Positions 59,542-64,000 of a stretch of DNA of 64,000 bases are shown piece by piece. Numbering within the stretch: position 1 is the first letter of the stretch; each line of letters starts with the position of its first letter. Under the pieces are notes generated by a model, which had not been told where the DNA came from, ran no database searches, and worked only from the letters and a program-made list of their open reading frames with translations. A program made the translations under genes and the position numbers. Source of the stretch: Tsukamurella ocularis (GTDB lineage: Bacteria; Actinomycetota; Actinomycetes; Mycobacteriales; Mycobacteriaceae); assembly GCF_024807615.1 (NCBI RefSeq), contig NZ_JANUCJ010000003.1, forward strand, positions 186,001 to 250,000, written 5' to 3'.

Positions 59542-61019
59542 ATCCGCAACCGCTCGTCCCGCTTGCTGCGCTCCCGGCGCCGTCGATCGAGTACGCCCAG
59601 ATCGCGCCTGCGCTCATCGTCTTCGCGGCCGCGATCGTCGGCGTGGTGGTCGAGTCGTTCGCGCCTGCGGCGGTGCGCGCCCGGGTGCACGCGGTGCTCG
59701 GCGGGGGCGCCGTGCTGGCGGCGCTGATCGCCGTGGCGGTGCTCGCGGACACCGGCGAGCGCCCGCGCGCGGTGCTGGCCGGCTCCGTCGCCGACGACGG
59801 CCTCTCCCTCGCGCTGCAGGGGCTGCTCCTGATCTCGACGCTGCCGGCGCTCGCGCTCATGGTGGCGCGCTACGACTCGCTGACGCACACCGAGGCGGTG
59901 CCGCTGACACTGTTCGCGCTCGGCGGGATGCTGGCCTTCGTCTCGGCGCAGGACTGGCTGACGCTGTTCGTCGCGCTCGAGGTCTTCTCGCTGCCGCTGT
60001 ACCTGCTGTGCGCGTTGGCGAAACGGCGCGGGCTGCTCCCGCTCGAGGCGGCGCTGAAGTACTTCCTGCTGGGTGCGTTCAGCTCGGCGATCCTCCTGTT
60101 CGGCATCGCCCTGCGCTTCGCGGCGACGGGCTCCACGTCGATCGCGGCGGTCCCCCAGGACGCGGTGTTCGGCGCCCTCGGGGCGGCGCTGATCGGCGTG
60201 GGCCTGCTGTTCAAGGCCGGCGCCGTGCCCTTCCACTCGTGGGTGCCCGACGTCTACCAGGGCGCGCCGACGCCCGTGACCGCGTTCATGGCGGCGGCCA
60301 CGAAGATCGCGGCGTTCGGCGTGATCATGCGGCTCACCCTGGTCGCCTTCCGGGACGTGCCGTGGCGCCCGGTGATAGCGGCGGTCGCCGTGGTCACCGT
60401 CGTCGTCGGCTCGGTCATCGCGGTCACGCAGTCCGACGTCAAGCGCCTGCTCGCCTACTCGGCGATCGCGCACACGGGCTTCCTCCTCATCGGCGTCTTC
60501 GCGGGGACGGTCCGCGGGACGGGCGCGGTCTGCTTCTACCTCGCGGTCTACGGGCTCAGCACGGTCGGCGGGTTCGCGGTGGCCGCCGCCGTCCGCGAAA
60601 CGCGGACCGACGGCACGACCGCGGAGGTGGCCGACCTGGACCGGTGGGCCGGGCTGGGCCGGACCCGCCCGCTCCTCGCCGGTGCCATGGCCTTGTTCCT
60701 GCTCTCCTTCGCCGGAATCCCCCTGACCGGCGGTTTCGTGGGCAAGTTCGCGGTGTTCACTGCGGCCGCGCAGCGCGGCGGGGGGTGGCTGGTCGTGGTC
60801 GGCGTGCTCGCCAGCGCGCTTGCCGCAGTGTTCTACATCCGAGTCCTGATGACGATGTATTTCGCGCCCGCCCACGAGTTCGCACCCGATGTGCCGCGCG
60901 TGGATCCGCTGACCGGTGTCGCGATCGTCCTCGGTGTCGTGGCGGTCGTCGCGCTGGGTGTCTTCCCGCAGCCCCTGCTGGACCTGTTCGCCGATCTCAC
61001 GGTGTTCACCGGGCGGTAA
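59538..61019 (+). CDS. nuoN: NADH-quinone oxidoreductase subunit N
   Basis: A 493-aa antiporter-like pump subunit, last of the operon. VALEVFSLPLYLLCALAKR, FKAGAVPFHSWVPDVYQGAP and LLAYSAIAHTGFLLIG are characteristic. ATG 59538. No terminator is visible before the next gene, whose -10 lies 2 nt after the nuoN stop. Confidence 0.96.
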   Translation: MNPQPLVPLAALPAPSIEYAQIAPALIVFAAAIVGVVVESFAPAAVRARVHAVLGGGAVLAALIAVAVLADTGERPRAVLAGSVADDGLSLALQGLLLISTLPALALMVARYDSLTHTEAVPLTLFALGGMLAFVSAQDWLTLFVALEVFSLPLYLLCALAKRRGLLPLEAALKYFLLGAFSSAILLFGIALRFAATGSTSIAAVPQDAVFGALGAALIGVGLLFKAGAVPFHSWVPDVYQGAPTPVTAFMAAATKIAAFGVIMRLTLVAFRDVPWRPVIAAVAVVTVVVGSVIAVTQSDVKRLLAYSAIAHTGFLLIGVFAGTVRGTGAVCFYLAVYGLSTVGGFAVAAAVRETRTDGTTAEVADLDRWAGLGRTRPLLAGAMALFLLSFAGIPLTGGFVGKFAVFTAAAQRGGGWLVVVGVLASALAAVFYIRVLMTMYFAPAHEFAPDVPRVDPLTGVAIVLGVVAVVALGVFPQPLLDLFADLTVFTGR

Positions 61020-61034
61020 GTAGAATCGTCATTC

Positions 61035-61349
61035 ATGAGTGACAAGCCGCTTCCGTTCAGCAACGGCCTGCAGTTGAAGCCGATGGGTGCAGTCCTGCTG
61101 CTGGTGCTCGGCGTACTGATCTGGCGGCTGACCGACGCGACCACGACGACGGCGCGGGTGCTGTACATCGCGGCCATCATCTTCGAGCTGCTGTTCTTCG
61201 TCGGCCTGATCTTCGCCAGCCGGTTCATCAAGAAGCAGCACGACCGGGCGGAGGCCGCGTACCGGGCGCAGGTGGCCGCGCAGGCCGAGGCCGCGCGCAA
61301 GCCCGCCGACGGTGCCGCGCCCGAGGCCGGCCCGACGGACGCGCCGTGA
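61035..61349 (+). CDS. Small two-helix membrane protein
   Basis: A 104-aa protein: two transmembrane helices (AVLLLVLGVLIWRLTD and VLYIAAIIFELLFFVGLIF), then a charged, Ala/Pro-rich tail of about 35 residues. No named family recognised. ATG 61035 follows TAGAAT (61021-61026) by 8 nt (leaderless). Its stop overlaps the TetR GTG by 4 bp, so both are co-expressed, like the Rv1019 neighbourhood. Confidence 0.75.
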   Translation: MSDKPLPFSNGLQLKPMGAVLLLVLGVLIWRLTDATTTTARVLYIAAIIFELLFFVGLIFASRFIKKQHDRAEAAYRAQVAAQAEAARKPADGAAPEAGPTDAP

Positions 61350-62038
61350 CCTCCACCGCCAAGCCGAATCGCGCCGCCGGCGCACCGGCGCGGAAGCGGA
61401 TGCCCGCGGCCGAGCGCCGCAACCAGTTGGTCGACACCGCGCGCTCGGTGTTCGCCGACCGCGGCTACGAGGCGGCGACGATCGAGGAGGTCGCCTCGAA
61501 GGCCGGCGTCTCCAAGCCCGTGGTCTACGAGCACTTCGGCGGCAAGGAGGGCCTCTACGCCGTGGTCGTGGACCGCGAGATGGAGATGGTCCTCGAGGTC
61601 TTCTCCCGCGCCATGCTCGAGGACCGATCGAAAACCCGGATCGAGCAGATCGCGCTCGCGCTGCTCACGTACGTCGAGGAGCGGGCGGACGGCTTCCGGA
61701 TCCTCACCCGCAACAGCTCCGTCGAGCACTCGGGCGGCTACTCGACGCTGCTCAACGACCTCGTCGGGCAGGTCGAGAGCCACCTCGAGAGCGAGTTCCT
61801 GAACAAGCACCTCGACCCCGGCCTCGCGCCGCTGTACGCCCAGGCGCTGGTCGGCATGGTCGCCATGACCGCGCAGTGGTGGCTCGAGGTGCGCGACCCG
61901 CCTAAGGAGGCCGTCGCCGCGCACATCGTGAACCTCTCCTGGTACGGCCTCATCGGCCTCAAGGAGAATCCCGTCGCCATCGAGCCGAGCCAGTTGGGCG
62001 AGCTCGACGGCACCGTCGAGCCCGCCACCGGCGCCTGA
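61346..62038 (+). CDS. TetR family regulator (Rv1019-like)
   Basis: A 230-aa TetR protein. HTH: FADRGYEAATIEEVASKAGV followed by SKPVVYEHFGGKEGLYAVVV; C-terminal helical ligand domain with QALVGMVAMTAQWWLEVRDP. Its position close to mfd recalls Rv1019 beside Rv1020. The stop lies 1 bp from the convergent lipase stop, so read-through is likely. A palindrome in the lipase promoter is a possible target. Confidence 0.88.
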   Translation: MTSTAKPNRAAGAPARKRMPAAERRNQLVDTARSVFADRGYEAATIEEVASKAGVSKPVVYEHFGGKEGLYAVVVDREMEMVLEVFSRAMLEDRSKTRIEQIALALLTYVEERADGFRILTRNSSVEHSGGYSTLLNDLVGQVESHLESEFLNKHLDPGLAPLYAQALVGMVAMTAQWWLEVRDPPKEAVAAHIVNLSWYGLIGLKENPVAIEPSQLGELDGTVEPATGA

Positions 62039-62039
62039 C

Positions 62040-63470
62040 CTACCGGGGCCCGGCCCCGATCGGCGCGCCGACCAGCGAGGCGAGAACGGTACCGATCGCC
62101 TGGCCGAAGGTGCCGATCGCCGCGGGCTCGAGCCCGCTGCTGAAGACGTTGCGGATGTCGCAGCCCGACGGTGCCGGGCCGGTCGAGTCCATCCGCTGCT
62201 TGAGCCAGTTGAAGGCGCCGCCCGCGCCGGTCACCACGACGGTGCCGTGGGTGGTCATGAGCTGCTTGACCGGGTTCGGCGGGAACTCCTCGCGGCGGTA
62301 GGTCACGGACGCACCACCCTTGCAGTACGAGTCCACGAGCTTGTCTGTCCCCGTGATCGGGGCGACCTCCTCGGTGATGCCGTTGTAGACGTACGCGGGC
62401 ACCGTCGGGACCCGGCCGCTGACACCGCGCTCGCGGATCGTCTTGGCGATGATCGGGATCCGCAGTACCTCGTCGACCGGCTTCGTCAGCATCCGGTTGT
62501 AGTCGAACCACAGGTTGGCCACGACGTTCTGCGGCATGCAGTGCCGGCGGGTCTCGTTCACACGCGCACGCCCCTCGGGAGTGAGCACCTTGTCCAGGGC
62601 CGCGCGGAACTCCTCGGAGTCCTTGCCGAGCGACGACAGAGCGAGAGGAATGAGACCGGCGAGCAATGAGGTGTTCACGGCCTTGAGCGAGGCGGCGAGG
62701 TCGCGCTCCGGCGCGCCGAAGGCGGCGCCGCGGATGTTGAGTTCCGGCGCATAGGTCGGATGCTCCTCGATGGTCCAGCTGCTGGCGATCGCGCCGCCCG
62801 AGTAACCCCACAGCGTGACGGGAGTCTTCGCGCTCAGCCCGAGGCGGGAGAAGTTCTCCACCGCCCGGATGCCGTCCAGCACGGCCCAGCCCGGCTGGCG
62901 CGGGGTGAGGAAGCGGTCCTCGCCGCCGCCGTGGTCGGGCATCGCGACTGCCCAGCCCTCTTGCACGCCGAGGCCGGCGAACAGCAGCTCCGCGCCGGGC
63001 ATGCCGAAGGTGAGCGGCCCCTCCTTCGCCGCCAGGTCGATGGGGCCGCCCTTGGTCGTCGCGTACGAGGACTGGCAGATCCGCAGGGTCGAGTCCGCGG
63101 CCGCCTGGTAGGAGAGCAACTTCGTGGGCTTCTTGCCGCGCGGCACCATCACGGTGGTCACGCTGAGATCGGGCTCGCCGTTCATGCCCGTGGTCCGGTA
63201 GGCCAGCTGCCAGGCGTCCACGTTGAGCGGCATCACCTGCAGCGACCGGATCGACGTGCTGCGCGTGCGCACGATCTCGCCTGGCTTGAGCGCCGCAAGG
63301 TCCGCGGGCCGGTCGTAGAACCCGTCGGTGGGCGGCGCCGGTTCGACAAGGGGCGGCAGCGCCTGGGCGCTCGGGGCGGTCGCGATCCCCATCACGATCA
63401 CGAGGACGGCGCCGATCAGCGCCGCGAGGACACGCGATCCCATCCGGAACGCTGATGTTTCATTCACCAT
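62040..63470 (-). CDS. Secreted lipase of the fungal-type LIP family
   Basis: A 476-aa alpha/beta hydrolase of the secretory lipase family (PF03583-like). The nucleophile elbow is LWGYSGGAIASSW; YQAAADSTLRICQSSYA and AYVYNGITEEVAPI (with the catalytic Asp/His region following) are typical. The Sec signal is MGSRVLAALIGAVLVIVMGI and cleavage is likely after AQA. ATG 63470 has TAAGTT (63479-63484) 8 nt upstream; ATG 63443 would also keep the signal. An 18-bp palindrome abuts the -10. Target: esters or triacylglycerols outside the cell (inference). Confidence 0.88.
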   Translation of the reverse strand: MVNETSAFRMGSRVLAALIGAVLVIVMGIATAPSAQALPPLVEPAPPTDGFYDRPADLAALKPGEIVRTRSTSIRSLQVMPLNVDAWQLAYRTTGMNGEPDLSVTTVMVPRGKKPTKLLSYQAAADSTLRICQSSYATTKGGPIDLAAKEGPLTFGMPGAELLFAGLGVQEGWAVAMPDHGGGEDRFLTPRQPGWAVLDGIRAVENFSRLGLSAKTPVTLWGYSGGAIASSWTIEEHPTYAPELNIRGAAFGAPERDLAASLKAVNTSLLAGLIPLALSSLGKDSEEFRAALDKVLTPEGRARVNETRRHCMPQNVVANLWFDYNRMLTKPVDEVLRIPIIAKTIRERGVSGRVPTVPAYVYNGITEEVAPITGTDKLVDSYCKGGASVTYRREEFPPNPVKQLMTTHGTVVVTGAGGAFNWLKQRMDSTGPAPSGCDIRNVFSSGLEPAAIGTFGQAIGTVLASLVGAPIGAGPR

Positions 63471-63484
63471 AAGCAAGGAACTTA

Positions 63485-63502
63485 AGGTGACCCTCGTCAC
63501 CT
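63485..63502. promoter_or_regulatory. Palindrome AGGTGAC-N4-GTCACCT in the lipase promoter
   Basis: Perfect 7-bp arms directly upstream of the lipase -10 hexamer. A candidate operator, perhaps for the convergent TetR protein. Confidence 0.45.
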
Positions 63503-63651
63503 GTCAAGGCCCCGGCGATTCGGGTCACTGCACCGCCGAACACGCCGCCGCCGCGGACCGCCCTAGCGGGGCGGCCGCCTCCCCAGGTCCATGGACGCGG
63601 GGAATGCACGACGCGCCCGGGCGCTGCACACCCCGCTAGGGACGGCCGGGG
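63503..63651. other. Gap without recognised genes
   Basis: This is the clean part of the 424-bp stretch between the lipase start and mfd. Apart from G+C-rich sequence I see nothing in it: no tRNA, strong hairpin or conserved frame. Confidence 0.5.
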
Positions 63652-63740
63652 TCAGTAGAGAAGGCCCAGCGCGACGGCGATGAGCACGAGCTTGAGGAGC
63701 CAGTCGCCGGCGTGGATCGCCGCGGTCTGCCACGGCACGC
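63652..63740 (-). pseudogene. C-terminal remnant of a small membrane protein gene
   Basis: The minus-strand frame ends VPWQTAAIHAGDWLLKLVLI then AVALGLLY and stop, which looks like the last helix of a DUF1761-like membrane protein. Upstream the frame (to 63882) turns into Arg/Gly-rich sequence antisense to a TetR remnant, so only the tail seems genuine. Weak call. Confidence 0.3.
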
Positions 63741-63843
63741 GCTCCTCGACCGCGGCTTCGCGGCCACCACGATGGACGCCGTCGCCGACGAGGCGGTCGC
63801 CACCTTCCTGGCCCGCTACGCGCCGTCCGGCTCCGGAGACTGA
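63740..63843 (+). pseudogene. TetR regulator remnant with internal deletion
   Basis: In one frame the sequence reads ALLDRGFAATTMDAVADEA, the classic start of a TetR HTH, and passes directly into VATFLARYAPSGSGD and TGA, like a TetR C-terminus. The recognition helix and whole ligand domain are missing. No start codon with a ribosome site. Confidence 0.4.
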
Positions 63844-63894
63844 GCCGACTCGGGCCCGTCGGCGCGTGTCGGAGCGCGCCAATACACTGGATCG

Positions 63895-64000
63895 GTGCCT
63901 GACGCCGCCCCCTCCCCCGTCCCCGCCCTCGCCGGACTGACCAGGGCGGTCGCCGCCGATCCGGACATCACCACCTTCGCCGAGGCGGCGGGCAGGCCCG
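63895..64000 (+). CDS. mfd: Transcription-repair coupling factor, 5' end
   Basis: Only 35 codons are in the window. The visible LAGLTRAVAADPDITTFAEA then AGRP matches the N-terminal start of mycobacterial Mfd (IAGL...RAGGRP). Mfd removes stalled RNA polymerase at lesions and recruits UvrA. GTG 63895 follows TACACT (63883-63888) by 6 nt (leaderless). The neighbouring Rv1019-like TetR supports the call. Confidence 0.7.
   Translation, partial: MPDAAPSPVPALAGLTRAVAADPDITTFAEAAGRP

Noticed and set aside
63652-63882. 76-aa minus-strand protein
   Set aside because: Only the last ~27 residues look like a real membrane segment; the rest is antisense to a recognisable TetR remnant and has no ribosome site.

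Overview
The window is high-GC actinobacterial DNA (about 68-70% G+C by eye) from a mycolic-acid-type organism of the order Mycobacteriales. Supporting evidence: mycothiol S-conjugate amidase (Mca), a mycobacterial-type short Z-prenyl synthase, a PIN-PhoH protein, MpaB-type oxygenase, frequent GTG starts, and many starts that look leaderless. Gene content and order recall the Mycobacterium tuberculosis Rv1019-Rv1026 and Rv1075c-Rv1099c segments (glpX, fumC, phoH2, desA2, glyA1, coaA, Z-FPP synthase, mca, greA, metB, cbs, ppx2, eno, TetR, mfd), but the dispensable genes differ. Tsukamurella or a relative is my best guess; the genus is not proven by the sequence.

Layout. 1-5.2 kb: end of glpX, fumC (class II fumarase), small envelope genes, a methyltransferase and a second, class I fumarase. 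5.2-9.7 kb: accessory regulators (AraC/DUF1772, PadR/membrane protein) and an ArgA-like acetyltransferase. 9.7-18.4 kb: phoH, desaturase-like protein, DUF885 and glyA, coaA, TetR/MpaB, Z-prenyl synthase. 18.4-23 kb: tauCAB-type sulfonate ABC transporter, SDR, DinB. 22.7-24 kb: DAHP synthase behind an aromatic leader-peptide attenuator. 24-31 kb: DUF255 protein, membrane glycosyltransferase, mca, DUF4307, YhhQ, greA. 31-38.4 kb: a NodB-fold protein lacking its metal ligands, cbs-metB, SGNH hydrolase, Bax-inhibitor family protein, stand-alone Clp-N protein with a small HTH regulator. 38.4-41 kb: tRNA-Leu(UAA), YCII, two RibD/DHFR-fold genes and a guanidine-III riboswitch driving a Gdx/SugE exporter. 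41-44.3 kb: ppx, DUF501, ftsB-like, eno. 44.4-61 kb: 2OG oxygenase, degenerate receiver protein and a complete 14-gene nuoA-N operon (NADH:menaquinone oxidoreductase). 61-64 kb: small membrane protein, TetR, secreted lipase, gene remnants and the start of mfd.

How it fits together. The window combines central carbon enzymes (GlpX, enolase, fumarases), respiration (Complex I with an apparent CRP site at its promoter), one-carbon and sulfur metabolism (GlyA, Cbs, MetB, Tau transporter), thiol detoxification (Mca) and cell-envelope genes. Regulation is readable in several places: a leader-peptide attenuator, a riboswitch, paired operators for PadR and for a small HTH protein, a palindrome before the MpaB gene, and about 20 starts with a TANNNT hexamer only 6-8 nt upstream.

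Most striking: the nonamer GCACCGTCG (or its complement) occurs at least 48 times in 64 kb, in both orientations, all reading frames and some intergenic hairpins. About two would be expected from base composition. It behaves like a genome-wide iterated DNA signal. I do not recognise it as described.
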